DNA from: CAHJWH01 sp965198905
GTDB taxonomy: Bacteria > Pseudomonadota > Alphaproteobacteria > Caulobacterales > Caulobacteraceae
Assembly: GCA_965198905.1 (NCBI GenBank)
Contig: OZ240678.1
Span: forward strand, 1,922,001 to 1,986,000
DNA length: 64,000 nt
Reading direction: 5' to 3'
Position numbers and translations under genes: made by a program. The notes below the pieces were generated by a model that was given only the letters and a program-made list of their open reading frames with translations, was not told the origin of the DNA and made no database searches. Shown one piece after another: positions 7,991 to 17,177 of this stretch (the stretch's first letter is position 1; each line of letters opens with the position of its first letter).

Positions 7991-9445
7991 ATGACGACGA
8001 ACGTGACGGAGACATCGACGATCGAGATCGAGCTGGCGGGGGCTGAGGCCGGCACGGCGTGGAGCCACGCCTGCACCACGCTCAGATCCGAGCTGGGAGA
8101 GGACACCTTCGGGTCGTGGATCGCACCCGCCCGCCTGCGGCGCGGGCGCGGCGGTCAGCTTGTAGTGGTGACGCCCACCGGCCTCGCCCGCGACTGGATA
8201 AAGCGCAACGCCTGGCGGCGGCTCGGCGAGCTCTGGAGCCTTAACGACCCCGAGCAGCGTCGGCTGGATCTGCGTTCGCGGCTCGAGTTCGAGGATGAGG
8301 AAGGAACCGTTCCAGGCCGCGGATCGGAAACGGCCGCCGCAAAGGCGACTGCGCTACGAGCAGCGCCTGCGGTGGTTTCACCTGCAGCTCCGGGCCTGGC
8401 GACGCGTCCCGCAGGGCTCAACGACCGCCTGACCTTCGACAGCTTCGTGACCGGACCTTCCAATGAGTTCGCCCTGGGAGTCGCCCGGCGGGTGGCGTCC
8501 TGGTCGGACGGCTGCTTCAATCCGGTGTTTTTCCACGGGCCCTACGGGTTCGGGAAGACCCATCTTCTGAACGCCATCGCCTGGGAGGCGGCGCGTGTGC
8601 GCCCAGGCGCTCGAATCGTCTATCTGACCGCCGAGCGCTTCACCTCGGCTTTCGTCAAGGCCCTGATGGAAAAGTCCGCGCCGGGCTTCAAGTCCGACCT
8701 GCGCTCCGCCGACCTGCTGCTGGTGGACGACGTGCATTTCATCGGCGGCAAGAAATCGTCGGAGGAGGAGCTGTTCCATACCCTGGCCGCCCTGATCGGC
8801 GAGGGACGGCGGGTGGTGTTCGCGTCCGACCGCCCGGCCAGCGCGCTCTCCGACGTGGACGCGCGGCTACGTTCCCACCTCAGCGCGGGTCTCGTATGCG
8901 GCATTGAGACGGCCGACCGTGCGCTCCGCCTCGGCATCCTGGAGCGCAAGCTGGCGATCCTGTCCAAGAGCCTGGAGCTCGACGGCGCGGCCCGGCCGGA
9001 AGTGCTGCAATTCCTCGCCGACCGGTTCACCGAAAGCGTGCGCGAGCTCGAGGGCGGCCTTAACACCTTGGTGGCTCGCGCGGGCGAGCGGCTCTCCAAA
9101 CTCTCGCTGGACGAGGTGCAGGCCATCGTTCGCCCGCACCTGCGCGAGGCGGAGCGTCGCGTCACCGTGGACGACATCCAGAAGACCGTGGCCGACCACT
9201 ACGGGCTGAAACAATCGGACCTGCTGTGCGAGCGTCGCACCCGGGCGGTGGCGCGGCCGCGGCACGTGGCCATGTATCTGGCCAAGACGCTGACCACCCG
9301 CTCCTATCCCGACATCGGCCGGCGCTTTGGCGGGCGCGATCACACCACCGTGCTGCACGCGGTCAAGCGCATCGATGTGCTGAAAGCGGAAGACCCGGCG
9401 CTGGCCAACGACTTGGACGTGCTGGCGCGTAAGCTGAAGGGTTGA
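7991..9445 (+). CDS. dnaA: Chromosomal replication initiator DnaA
   Basis: DnaA binds origin DNA boxes, melts the origin and also acts as a transcription factor. I chose the ATG at 7991 (484 residues) because the reading upstream is unlike DnaA. Domain I starts with WSHACTTLRSELGEDTFGSW. The AAA+ domain has the Walker A motif GPYGFGKTH and Walker B LLLVDDVHFIGG. Domain IV carries the signature RRFGGRDHTTVLHAVKRI. The linker between domains I and III is Ala/Pro-rich and variable. Replication timing is probably linked to methylation through the GANTC-rich leader. Confidence 0.97.
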   Translation: MTTNVTETSTIEIELAGAEAGTAWSHACTTLRSELGEDTFGSWIAPARLRRGRGGQLVVVTPTGLARDWIKRNAWRRLGELWSLNDPEQRRLDLRSRLEFEDEEGTVPGRGSETAAAKATALRAAPAVVSPAAPGLATRPAGLNDRLTFDSFVTGPSNEFALGVARRVASWSDGCFNPVFFHGPYGFGKTHLLNAIAWEAARVRPGARIVYLTAERFTSAFVKALMEKSAPGFKSDLRSADLLLVDDVHFIGGKKSSEEELFHTLAALIGEGRRVVFASDRPASALSDVDARLRSHLSAGLVCGIETADRALRLGILERKLAILSKSLELDGAARPEVLQFLADRFTESVRELEGGLNTLVARAGERLSKLSLDEVQAIVRPHLREAERRVTVDDIQKTVADHYGLKQSDLLCERRTRAVARPRHVAMYLAKTLTTRSYPDIGRRFGGRDHTTVLHAVKRIDVLKAEDPALANDLDVLARKLKG

Positions 9446-9518
9446 GGGACCCTGCGCCTCGCGCCTGCGGCGACCGGCAGGGTTCCGCCCTGGCGCGGCA
9501 GGCGATAGCTCTGGACTA

Positions 9519-10283
9519 GTGGCCGGCCGAATCGCCTCCTTGCACCGTCATCCCGTGAAGGGCTTCACGCCCGAACGCCTGGGCGAGGTCCTGCTGGCGG
9601 CGGGGGCCAACTTCCCCTGCGACCGCATCTATGCGGTGGAGCGGGGTCCTTCCGGTTTCGATCCCGCCGCTCCTCAGCACCTGTCAAAATGGCGGTTCAC
9701 CGTCCTCGCCAACCATCCGCGCCTGGCGCGGGCCGTCACCACCTACGATGCGGCGAGCGGGTTACTGCGCGTCACCTTGGGCGGAGACTGTGCGCTCGAA
9801 GCGAACCTCTCGCGCGACGAGGGGCGAAACGCCTTCGCCGCCTGGCTGAGCGGCTTCTTGGGCGAGGATGAAGACGAGGCGCTGAGGGTGATCGCCTCGG
9901 GGGCAAACCACCGCTTTACCGACGACAGCGTCGGAGCCGTGTCGGTTATCAACCTTGCGAGCGTGCGGGACCTGGAGACGAAGATAGGGCGCCCCATCGA
10001 TCCTTTGCGGATGCGGGCCAACATCTACGTGGAAGGCTGGCCTTCCTGGGCGGAGCGTGGGATGCAGCCCGGCGCGGGCTTGCGGCTCGGCGAGGTGATG
10101 ATGGAGGTGATCAAGCCCATTCCCCGCTGCGTCGCCATCCATGTCGATCCCCGCACCGGAGCGCGCGATCTGGACCTGGTCGCAGCCCTCAGGACGCACT
10201 ACGGCCACGTGGATTGCGGCCTATATCTGCGGGTGAGCGCGGGAGGCCGGCTGGTCGAGGGCGACCTGGCCCATCCGTCCTGA
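9519..10283 (+). CDS. MOSC-domain protein
   Basis: The N-terminal beta-barrel segment GRIASLHRHPVKGFTPERL and the later block VSVINLASVRDLETKIGRPIDP, followed by RMRANIYVEGW, are typical of MOSC (molybdenum cofactor sulfurase C-terminal) proteins. The C-terminal part has the conserved PIPRC motif, whose Cys is implicated in sulfur or metal handling in this family. The start is a GTG. It is followed after 13 bases by prmC and may be in the same transcript. The substrate is unknown. Confidence 0.85.
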   Translation: MAGRIASLHRHPVKGFTPERLGEVLLAAGANFPCDRIYAVERGPSGFDPAAPQHLSKWRFTVLANHPRLARAVTTYDAASGLLRVTLGGDCALEANLSRDEGRNAFAAWLSGFLGEDEDEALRVIASGANHRFTDDSVGAVSVINLASVRDLETKIGRPIDPLRMRANIYVEGWPSWAERGMQPGAGLRLGEVMMEVIKPIPRCVAIHVDPRTGARDLDLVAALRTHYGHVDCGLYLRVSAGGRLVEGDLAHPS

Positions 10284-10296
10284 TCGGAGGGGCGAT

Positions 10297-11190
10297 TTGA
10301 CGACTAATCCGGAGGCCGTCACGCTGGTCAAGGCCTGGACCGGTGCGCGCGACCGCCTGCGCGAGGCGCAGGTCGACAGCCCTGTGATCGATGCGCGCCT
10401 GCTGGTGGAGGCGGCCGCGGGCGTCACCCGCACCGACCTGATCACAGATCCTTATCGTCCTCTCGCCGCCGATCAGGTCGAAATCCTCGACGCCTACGTG
10501 GCGCGCCGCAGTGGCCGGGAGCCGATCAGCCACATCTTGGGGCGAAAAGGCTTCTGGAAGATCATGGTGCAGGTGAACGCCCATGTGCTCACCCCCCGCC
10601 CGGAAACCGAGGTGATCGTCGACCACGCCTTGCGCGCCTTCGAGGAGGGTGAGCCGTTCGCCGTACTGGACCTCGGCGTGGGCTCCGGCGCGATCCTACT
10701 GGCCATCCTGGCCGAGCGACCGGCGGCGCGGGGCCTGGGCGTCGACGTTTCCGAGGCTGCCCTGGCGGTAGCCCGGGAGAACGCCGCCAATCTGGAACTG
10801 GCCGGACGGACGGCGCTGTTGCGGGGCGACTGGACCGCGGGCCTGGCGGACGAGGCGTTCGACCTGGTGGTCGCCAACCCGCCCTATATCCGCACCGCCG
10901 AACTGTCGCACCTGGAGCCCGAGGTGCGCGACCACGAGCCCCGGGTGGCCCTGGACGGCGGCGAGGACGGCCTGAGAGACTACCGTGTGCTGGCGCCGGA
11001 AATCCTGCGGGTGCTCAAGCCCGGCGGCCTGTTCCTGGTGGAGACCGGCGCGGACCAGGGCGCCGAGGTTTCCGCACTGTTCCATTCGAGCGGCGCCCAA
11101 GCGGTCGGCGTGCTGAAGGATTTGTCCAACCGTGATCGCGTGATCACCGGCCGGAAGAAAATCCTTGGAAACGCCGCGACGACTCGCTAA
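10297..11190 (+). CDS. prmC: Release factor glutamine methyltransferase
   Basis: PrmC methylates the Gln of the GGQ motif in class-1 peptide-release factors. The 297-residue protein has an N-terminal helical domain, the SAM-binding motif VLDLGVGSGAILLAI and the catalytic NPPY in VVANPPYIRTAEL. The start is TTG at 10297, supported by a CGGAGGGG ribosome site five bases upstream and by the lack of any better start. The DUF4167 gene follows, which is the usual alphaproteobacterial arrangement. Confidence 0.95.
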   Translation: MTTNPEAVTLVKAWTGARDRLREAQVDSPVIDARLLVEAAAGVTRTDLITDPYRPLAADQVEILDAYVARRSGREPISHILGRKGFWKIMVQVNAHVLTPRPETEVIVDHALRAFEEGEPFAVLDLGVGSGAILLAILAERPAARGLGVDVSEAALAVARENAANLELAGRTALLRGDWTAGLADEAFDLVVANPPYIRTAELSHLEPEVRDHEPRVALDGGEDGLRDYRVLAPEILRVLKPGGLFLVETGADQGAEVSALFHSSGAQAVGVLKDLSNRDRVITGRKKILGNAATTR

Positions 11191-11385
11191 GTCGATCCTG
11201 TTCCAGCTCAACTTGTCGGAGCGACCGGGCGTTCGGCTCGGTCAGCGCTACCGGCGATGAAGCGCGGCGCCTGCACGCGGAGCCTGCTTGATGCGGCTCC
11301 GCCGTCGCTGGAAGCGCGGCTTAGAACTGGTCGGCAGCCTCAGCAAGCGCGCGGTTTCGGTCGCGCCGCACACGGTCAGCACACG

Positions 11386-12606
11386 ATGAGAGACTTCAAG
11401 AACATGAAGCGCCAGCGCGGGCGCAACCGTAGCGGCGGTGGCCCGAACACCGGCGGGGGTGGCGGAAAGCTTCAGCAGAACGCCAATCGCGCCTTCGATT
11501 CCAACGGCCCCGACAACGTCAAAATTCGCGGCCACGCCCAGCACGTATTTGAAAAGTATCAGCAACTGGCCCGTGACGCCTTTTCGTCGGGCGACCGGGT
11601 GGTTGCGGAGAACTACCTGCAGCACGCCGACCATTACTTCCGCGTCCTGCGCACCCTGCAGCCCCAGCGGTCGCCCTCCGAAATCCTCGGGCGGGACTCG
11701 CTGGCCTCAGGCCTCGACATCGACTTCGAAGAGGAGTTCGATCAGGCGGAGGAAGGGTCGGACGCCGCGGCGGAGACGACCTCCACGGACATGAACGGTG
11801 GCGGTGACCCCACGCGGTTCGAGGGCCGCCGGGACGAGCGGTACGATCGCAACGAGACGCGGCGGGATGGCTACGAAGCCCGTGAACCGCGCCAGGATCG
11901 AAGCGCGGAGCCTCGCCGAGAAGGCGAGGGGCAGTACCGCGATCGACAGGATACGCGCGACCGTTCGGAAGGCCGGAGCGACTATCGAGACCGCAACGAC
12001 AACCGCGATCGCCAATCCCAGCCTCCCCGCGATCGGTACGACAACCGCGACCGCAACGATCAATTCCGGGACGGGCAAGTTCGCGACGGACAAGTTCGCG
12101 ATGGGCAGGCCCGAGATGGACAGGCTCGCGACGGCCAGAATCGCGACGGCCAAAATCGCGATGGGCAGGCCCGAGATGGACAGGCTCGCGACGGCCAAAA
12201 TCGCGACTTCCCACTGCGCGAGGGCCAGGACCGCTTCGACGGTCGGCGTGACCGTCGCCCCGACGGCCGACGCGATGAGCGCACACCGAGCCGGGAGCGG
12301 GACGGACGGTCGGACGAGCGTCAGATCGACGAGCGCGCGCCTATGAACTCTGCGTCTGATCCGTTGCCGATCGCCACGCCCGAGACCTCCCCGCAACCCT
12401 TCCCCGTCTCGGCGCCCGACACCGAGGCGTCCCCGGTCCTTCGGTCTGAAGACGGCGGCATGAGCGAGGCCCCGGCCTTTCTTCAACCGGCGAGTTCGGA
12501 CGACGGGGAGGCGCGCAAGCCCCGAGCCCGCCGTCGTCGTGCCCCCCGCAGTTTCGAAGCGCCCGATGGCGGGGATGCATCCGTCGCCGAGGCGGAGGAC
12601 GCCTGA
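11386..12606 (+). CDS. DUF4167 protein with RDGQ repeats
   Basis: The first 95 residues form the DUF4167 domain: MRDFKNMKRQRGRNRSGGG, then HAQHVFEKYQQLARDAFSSG and AENYLQHADHYFRVL. The rest is low-complexity and highly charged, rich in Arg and Asp, with nine tandem RDGQ-X units. It ends in a basic KPRARRRRAPR stretch. I chose the ATG at 11386 because it begins the conserved domain; the frame is open upstream but not conserved in character. DUF4167 proteins regularly follow prmC in alphaproteobacteria. The Arg/Gly-rich head and disordered tail suggest RNA or nucleic-acid binding, which is an inference. Confidence 0.88.
   Translation: MRDFKNMKRQRGRNRSGGGPNTGGGGGKLQQNANRAFDSNGPDNVKIRGHAQHVFEKYQQLARDAFSSGDRVVAENYLQHADHYFRVLRTLQPQRSPSEILGRDSLASGLDIDFEEEFDQAEEGSDAAAETTSTDMNGGGDPTRFEGRRDERYDRNETRRDGYEAREPRQDRSAEPRREGEGQYRDRQDTRDRSEGRSDYRDRNDNRDRQSQPPRDRYDNRDRNDQFRDGQVRDGQVRDGQARDGQARDGQNRDGQNRDGQARDGQARDGQNRDFPLREGQDRFDGRRDRRPDGRRDERTPSRERDGRSDERQIDERAPMNSASDPLPIATPETSPQPFPVSAPDTEASPVLRSEDGGMSEAPAFLQPASSDDGEARKPRARRRRAPRSFEAPDGGDASVAEAEDA
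12067..12201 (+). repeat. Nine 15-bp tandem repeats encoding RDGQ-X
   Basis: The units read RDGQ followed by V, V, A, A, N, N, A, A, N. A higher-order 60-bp repeat is visible: the block around 12101-12137 recurs almost unchanged at 12161-12197. This points to recent slippage or unequal exchange, so the copy number probably varies between strains. Confidence 0.9.
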
Positions 12607-12654
12607 GAAAGGCTCGCGCGCGGAACGTCCGATCATGGGCTGCGCTTAACGGCG

Positions 12655-13737
12655 ATGGCGGACACCTCATCGACGTTCACCCTGCCCGACTGGCCGATGT
12701 TCGGCTGGACCTCCGATGTCCGTCAGGCCCTGAGCGAGATGATTTCACATGGGGCGACGGGCGTTTTGGCCACCCTCTACGCCGTTGTGGGCGGCGCGCC
12801 CCGGCCAGCCGGGGCGCAGCTTCTGATCACCGAAGGCGAGATGCACGGCTTTTTGTCCGGCGGATGCATCGAAGGCGACATCGCCGCGCACGCGATCGCC
12901 GTGCTGAGCACCGGCCGGCCTGAGCGACTGGTGTACGGCGACGGTGGTCCGTTCAGCGACATCCGCCTGGTCTGCGGAGGGCGGGTCGATATCCTGCTGG
13001 AGCGTATCCCCGCTGACGATGTGGCGACCAATGCGCTGATCCAGGCCTATCACGATCGGCGGCCGGCCCTGTGGGCTAGCGACGGGCGGCTTCGGCTTTG
13101 CACCTTGGAAGAAGACCCGCCCAAGCCTGCGAGTGGCGCGCTGGCTGGCGGCCTTAATGCGCTGAGATCGCACCCTCAGGCGGCCTGCGCCAATGTGGCG
13201 GAGGGCGAGGCGGTCGCGCTCCGCTATCGCCCGGCTCGCCGCCTTATCGTCGTGGGCCACGACCCGACGGCGCTCGCCATCGCCAGCCTCGCCGCGCAGT
13301 CGGGCTTCGAAACGTATCTGGTACGGCCCAAAGGACCCGCTCTGGGACCTCCCTTGCCTGGCGTCGCCTACCACCGGCAAGACGCGGCCGACGCCCTGCG
13401 CGCGATCGGTCTGGATGCGTGGACCTATGTGGCGGTGGCGACCCATGAAATCGAGGCGGACGAAGAGGCCCTGATCGCAGCCCTGCCCTCCCAGGCAGCC
13501 TATGTCGGGGTTCTGGGCGCCCGCCGCCGACTTCCCGACCGGCTCGTCCGTCTGCGACAGGCAGGCTTGTCCCCCGAAGCTATCGCGCGCATGCACGCGC
13601 CGATCGGATTGGACATCGGCGGCAAGGCGCCCTTCGAGGTGGCCGTTTCCGTCATGGCGGAGGTCATGGCCGAAGCCCATCGCATGCACCCCGATCTCAT
13701 CTTGGACATCGGCGAGGCGGAGGCCCAGGCCGCCTGA
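12655..13737 (+). CDS. XdhC/CoxI family protein
   Basis: XdhC-type proteins bind and help insert the molybdenum cofactor into xanthine dehydrogenase-like enzymes. The N-terminal XdhC/CoxI domain is recognised by VLATLYAVVGGAPRPAGAQ and FLSGGCIEGDIAAHA, whose Cys is the conserved cofactor-related residue. The C-terminal half is a Rossmann-like domain with RLIVVGHDPTALAIASLA and YVGVLGARRR. No molybdenum hydroxylase subunits are present nearby, so its client enzyme must be encoded elsewhere. The symbol is left empty because several paralogues usually exist. Confidence 0.88.
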   Translation: MADTSSTFTLPDWPMFGWTSDVRQALSEMISHGATGVLATLYAVVGGAPRPAGAQLLITEGEMHGFLSGGCIEGDIAAHAIAVLSTGRPERLVYGDGGPFSDIRLVCGGRVDILLERIPADDVATNALIQAYHDRRPALWASDGRLRLCTLEEDPPKPASGALAGGLNALRSHPQAACANVAEGEAVALRYRPARRLIVVGHDPTALAIASLAAQSGFETYLVRPKGPALGPPLPGVAYHRQDAADALRAIGLDAWTYVAVATHEIEADEEALIAALPSQAAYVGVLGARRRLPDRLVRLRQAGLSPEAIARMHAPIGLDIGGKAPFEVAVSVMAEVMAEAHRMHPDLILDIGEAEAQAA

Positions 13738-13779
13738 CGTAGCGTTGCACTGGACGACCGGCGTGGATGGACATTGCGC

Positions 13780-15375
13780 CTAATGTGGCGTGGCCCCCAG
13801 CTCGGCTTTTATCGCTTCGGCCTTGCTGCGGATCGCCGAGAGGTCCGCCGGGGCCATGCGGCTGACGGTCCGATAGGGCATGGCCATGCGCGGATTGGCC
13901 GCCAGCTTGTCCTGGTTGCGGATCAGGAAGTCCCAGTAGAGCGCATTGAACGGACAGGCGTCCTCCCCCAGTCGGTCCTTGACGTCGTAGGCGCACGACC
14001 CGCAGTAGTTGGACATGCGGTTGATGTAGGAGCCCGACGCCGCATAGGGCTTTGAGCTCATCACGCCGCCGTCGGCGAAGGTCGCCATACCGTGGGTGTT
14101 GGGCAACTCCACCCACTCGTAGGCGTCGGCGTAGACGACCATGTACCAGTCGTTGATCTCGTCAGGATGCACGCCGAGCAGCATCGCCAAGTTGCCGGTC
14201 ACCATCAACCGCTGGATGTGGTGGGCGTAGGCATGGTCGCGGGTGACGCGGACCACGTCGGCGACGCACGCCATCCTGGTTTCGCCCGACCAATAGGCCC
14301 ACGGCAGCCGACGGTCTGCGCCCAGCGCGTTGCTCTCGCGATAGTGCGGCCCCTTTAGCCAGTAGATGCCGCGGACGTATTCGCGCCAGCCGAGGATCTG
14401 GCGCACGAAGCCTTCCACGGCGTTCAACGGCGCCCTGCCCGCGCGATACTCGGCTTCGGCCCGACGGCAGGCGTCAAGGGGGTCGATCAGACCGAGGTTC
14501 ATGCCGGCGGAGATGTGGGCGTGCCACATCCACGGCTCTCCCGCCCGCATGAAGTCCTGCCAGTCGCCGAACTCCGGCAACAGCCGAGTGATGAACCGGT
14601 CCAGCGTGGCCTCGGCTTCCTCGGGGTTGGTGGGGAAGTTGAAGGCCTCCATGGCGCCGAAGTTGTCGGGGAAGCGCGCAGCCATCTCACCCATCACCTG
14701 GCGGGTCAGGGAGTTGGGCTCGATCAGGTGGCGCTCGGGAACCCCCCTGCCCGCCGGCAGGCGCTTCCTGTTCTCGGTGTCGAAGTTCCAGCGTCCGCCG
14801 ACGGGCTTGTCGCCCTCCATCAGCAGGCCGGTCTTGCGTCGCATCTGGCGGTAGAAGAACTCCATCCTCAGCTCGCCCCGATCAAGCGCCCAGGCCTCGA
14901 AGTCGCTGCGGGCGCAGATGAAGCGATCGTCGGGCCTGATCTCGACGGGTACGGGCGCTGTATGGGCCAGCGCGTCAAAGGCTTGCGCCAGACGCCACTC
15001 GCCTGGCTCGGTGATCACCACCCGCTTGAACACCCCGCTCTTCAGCGCCCGCATCACCTCCCCGTTCAGGGTCTGGGCGTTGGCGGGATCGTCGAGCCGG
15101 ACGTAGCGAACGTCTGCGCCTCCCTCCCGAAGCCGCTCGGCGAACTGGCGCATGGCGGAGAAGACCAAGGCGAACTTCTGCTTGTGATGGCGCACATAGC
15201 TCGCCTCGCTCATCACCTCCGCCATCAATACCACGTCGCACCGAGGATCGAGGTCGCGGAGCGAGGAGAGGCGGGCGTCGCTGATCTGGTCCCCCAACAC
15301 CAGCCTCAGCGCGCCACCCTCCGGGCGGCGGCTACCGTGCTTGGCCGGATTCAACTGGCGCCCTTGCCCGGCCAA
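13780..15375 (-). CDS. Iron-sulfur photolyase/cryptochrome (FeS-BCP, PhrB-like)
   Basis: The Rossmann-like N-terminal domain starts RLVLGDQISDARLSSL. The C-terminal half carries FAD-binding helices with AHHIQRLMVTGNLAML, and a long loop holds four Cys: one in TRMACVADV, two in NYCGSCAYD and one in GEDACPF. The last three follow the C-x2-C-x12-C spacing of the [4Fe-4S] cluster in bacterial (6-4) photolyases. A role in UV-lesion repair is inferred from the family. The start is uncertain: TTG at 15375 overlaps the upstream small gene by 25 bases, and TTG at 15354 is also possible. Confidence 0.92.
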   Translation of the reverse strand: MAGQGRQLNPAKHGSRRPEGGALRLVLGDQISDARLSSLRDLDPRCDVVLMAEVMSEASYVRHHKQKFALVFSAMRQFAERLREGGADVRYVRLDDPANAQTLNGEVMRALKSGVFKRVVITEPGEWRLAQAFDALAHTAPVPVEIRPDDRFICARSDFEAWALDRGELRMEFFYRQMRRKTGLLMEGDKPVGGRWNFDTENRKRLPAGRGVPERHLIEPNSLTRQVMGEMAARFPDNFGAMEAFNFPTNPEEAEATLDRFITRLLPEFGDWQDFMRAGEPWMWHAHISAGMNLGLIDPLDACRRAEAEYRAGRAPLNAVEGFVRQILGWREYVRGIYWLKGPHYRESNALGADRRLPWAYWSGETRMACVADVVRVTRDHAYAHHIQRLMVTGNLAMLLGVHPDEINDWYMVVYADAYEWVELPNTHGMATFADGGVMSSKPYAASGSYINRMSNYCGSCAYDVKDRLGEDACPFNALYWDFLIRNQDKLAANPRMAMPYRTVSRMAPADLSAIRSKAEAIKAELGATPH

Positions 15376-15509
15376 TCGCCTTTCGGCAACTCATGCCGGC
15401 GTTCTTCCTTCAGGAACTGCTTGCCTTCCTTGGCCTGCTGCTCCGGCGTCTTGCCGGCCGCATCGTCGCGGGCTTCCTTGTTGGTGTCGGGCGTCTCTGC
15501 ATCGGCCAT
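15351..15509 (-). CDS. Small charged protein, 52 residues
   Basis: The frame starts at an ATG (15509) preceded by a strong AAGGAGAG ribosome site and encodes a hydrophilic protein. It has an acidic N-terminal half (MADAETPDTNKEARDD) and a Lys-rich C-terminus (KGDWPGKGAS). There is no signal peptide or membrane helix. It overlaps the photolyase start on the same strand, so the two are probably cotranscribed. I do not recognise a family. Confidence 0.65.
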   Translation of the reverse strand: MADAETPDTNKEARDDAAGKTPEQQAKEGKQFLKEERRHELPKGDWPGKGAS

Positions 15510-15621
15510 GGCGCTCTCCTTCGATCCAGAGCACAAACCTCGGCTCACGCGCGATGTTCCGGCGGGCTTTGACAAGCCGGCTGCAGCGTCGTCATGTCGG
15601 TCAGTGCATCTTGGAGCCCCC

Positions 15622-16539
15622 ATGCTCAACCTGTCGCGCGCCGAAGGGCCGGAGCCCGGCGACCTCGACGTCTCCCGCCGCAGTCTGGCGCGCGGGGCAC
15701 TCGGCGGCATGATCTTCGCCGGCTACGCCGCCGCAGCGTTGGCGGCCGAAGCAGAGCCCATCATCACCGATGCGAGAGGGCTGATCGTCGGCGCCGTCTC
15801 GATCCCGGAAGCGTCCGGCCCCCTGCCCGCCTACGTGGCGCGGCCACAGGGTGACGGCCGCCATCCCGCGGTGCTGGTGGTGTCGGAGGTTTTCGGAGTA
15901 CACGCCTACATCCAGGACCTCTGCCGCCGCTTCGCCAGGCTGGGGTTTGTGGCCGTGGCGCCGGCCTTCTTCTTCCGTGCGCCCGGTGGGGCTGAGCTGC
16001 CCCAGCTGACCGACTTCACCAAGATCATCGCCATCGTCCAGACCGCGCACCTGGAGCAGGTGATGGGCGACGTCGGCGCCACCTTGGCCTGGTTGCAGGC
16101 ACAGCCCTTCGTCGATCCCGCGCGGATGGTGGAGACCGGCTTTTGCTGGGGCGGCGGCGAGAGCTGGATGATCGCCTCGCGTTTTCCGCAGCTGAAGGCG
16201 TGCGTGGCCTGGTACGGGCCGCTGGCGCACCCGCCCACCGGCAAGGGCGAACCCGGCCGGCCCTATCCTATTGACGTGGCGGGTCGGCTGAAGGTCCCCG
16301 TCCTCGGCCTCTACGGCGGTCAGGACAAGGGCATCACGGCGGGCGACATCGCCGCCATGCGCGACGCTCTCGCCGCGGCCCACAGCCCCGACCAGATCGT
16401 CGTCTATCCGCAGGCCCAGCACGGCTTCCACGCCGACTATCGCGTCAGCTACGATCCCGCCGCCGCCAAGGACGGCTGGGCGAGGATGCTGGCCTTCTTC
16501 TCCACCCACGGCGTCAGTGCGCAAACCGCGGCGTCTTGA
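15622..16539 (+). CDS. Dienelactone hydrolase family protein, Tat-type signal
   Basis: This is an alpha/beta hydrolase of the DLH family. The nucleophile is the Cys of GFCWGG. VSEVFGVH supplies the conserved Glu, GGQDKGI the Asp and AQHGFHADY the His. The N-terminus carries a twin-arginine-like stretch (DVSRRSLARGALGG) and a hydrophobic segment ending in ALAAEA, so export by Tat is likely. I chose the ATG at 15622, giving 305 residues; the same frame is open far upstream but only as antisense to the photolyase gene. Confidence 0.88.
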   Translation: MLNLSRAEGPEPGDLDVSRRSLARGALGGMIFAGYAAAALAAEAEPIITDARGLIVGAVSIPEASGPLPAYVARPQGDGRHPAVLVVSEVFGVHAYIQDLCRRFARLGFVAVAPAFFFRAPGGAELPQLTDFTKIIAIVQTAHLEQVMGDVGATLAWLQAQPFVDPARMVETGFCWGGGESWMIASRFPQLKACVAWYGPLAHPPTGKGEPGRPYPIDVAGRLKVPVLGLYGGQDKGITAGDIAAMRDALAAAHSPDQIVVYPQAQHGFHADYRVSYDPAAAKDGWARMLAFFSTHGVSAQTAAS

Positions 16540-16621
16540 GCCCGCCGCCGCCATCTCGCCCGAAAGCTGCAACATAGGCCGGCTCCAGATGTTGGAGCCT
16601 TACAAACCATGATCAGAGCCG

Positions 16622-17134
16622 ATGCGTAGAGCCCTTTCCGCCCTCGCCGTCCTCCCGCTCCTGATCGGGCTCATGGGGGCCGCGCCCCAGCCGACCAAGC
16701 CGATCGACCTGCAGAAATACACCGGGCACTGGTACGAGGTGGCGCGGTTGCACAACAAGATCGAGGAGCCCTGCGTCAGGGCCGAGGTCACCTACACCCC
16801 GTCCGCGGACGGGGGCTTCAACGTGGTGGACGCCTGCTACCACGCCCAGGGCGCGCCCAAGCTGTACCATCCGATGATGAAGATCCTGGACCCCGGCACC
16901 AACGCCAAGTTCCGCCTGACCTTCTTCCCCTTCGTCTGGAAGGATTATTGGGTGCTGGACTATTCGTTGGACAACAGCTGGGTGGTGCTGGGCGAGCCCA
17001 CCGGCAAGTATCTCTGGCTGTTCAGCCGGACACCCGACCTCCAGGCCCACAAGGCCGCCCTGGTCGCCCGGGCCAAGGCGCTCGGCTACGACACCTCCAA
17101 GCTGATCTACGACAAGGGGGCCGGCGGGGGCTGA
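16622..17134 (+). CDS. Lipocalin family protein (Blc-like)
   Basis: It has an N-terminal signal peptide (MRRALSALAVLPLLIGLMGA) followed by the lipocalin GXW motif in KYTGHWYEVARL and a second block FSRTPDLQAHKAALVARA. The size (170 residues) fits bacterial lipocalins, which bind membrane lipids or hydrophobic ligands. No lipobox Cys is seen at the cleavage region, so unlike E. coli Blc it is more likely periplasmic and soluble. Two Cys (in EEPC and DACY) could form a disulfide. Confidence 0.9.
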   Translation: MRRALSALAVLPLLIGLMGAAPQPTKPIDLQKYTGHWYEVARLHNKIEEPCVRAEVTYTPSADGGFNVVDACYHAQGAPKLYHPMMKILDPGTNAKFRLTFFPFVWKDYWVLDYSLDNSWVVLGEPTGKYLWLFSRTPDLQAHKAALVARAKALGYDTSKLIYDKGAGGG

Positions 17135-17177
17135 TCGTCGCCCTTGACAACGAACGAAGCCGGAACATCATGGACGG

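Noticed and set aside
12067..12201. Repeats that might look like a CRISPR array
   Set aside because: The units are 15 bp, in frame and without spacers; they encode a protein repeat.
14515..15621. Long in-frame extension upstream of the dienelactone hydrolase
   Set aside because: It is antisense to the photolyase and small gene; the hydrolase signal peptide begins at 15622.
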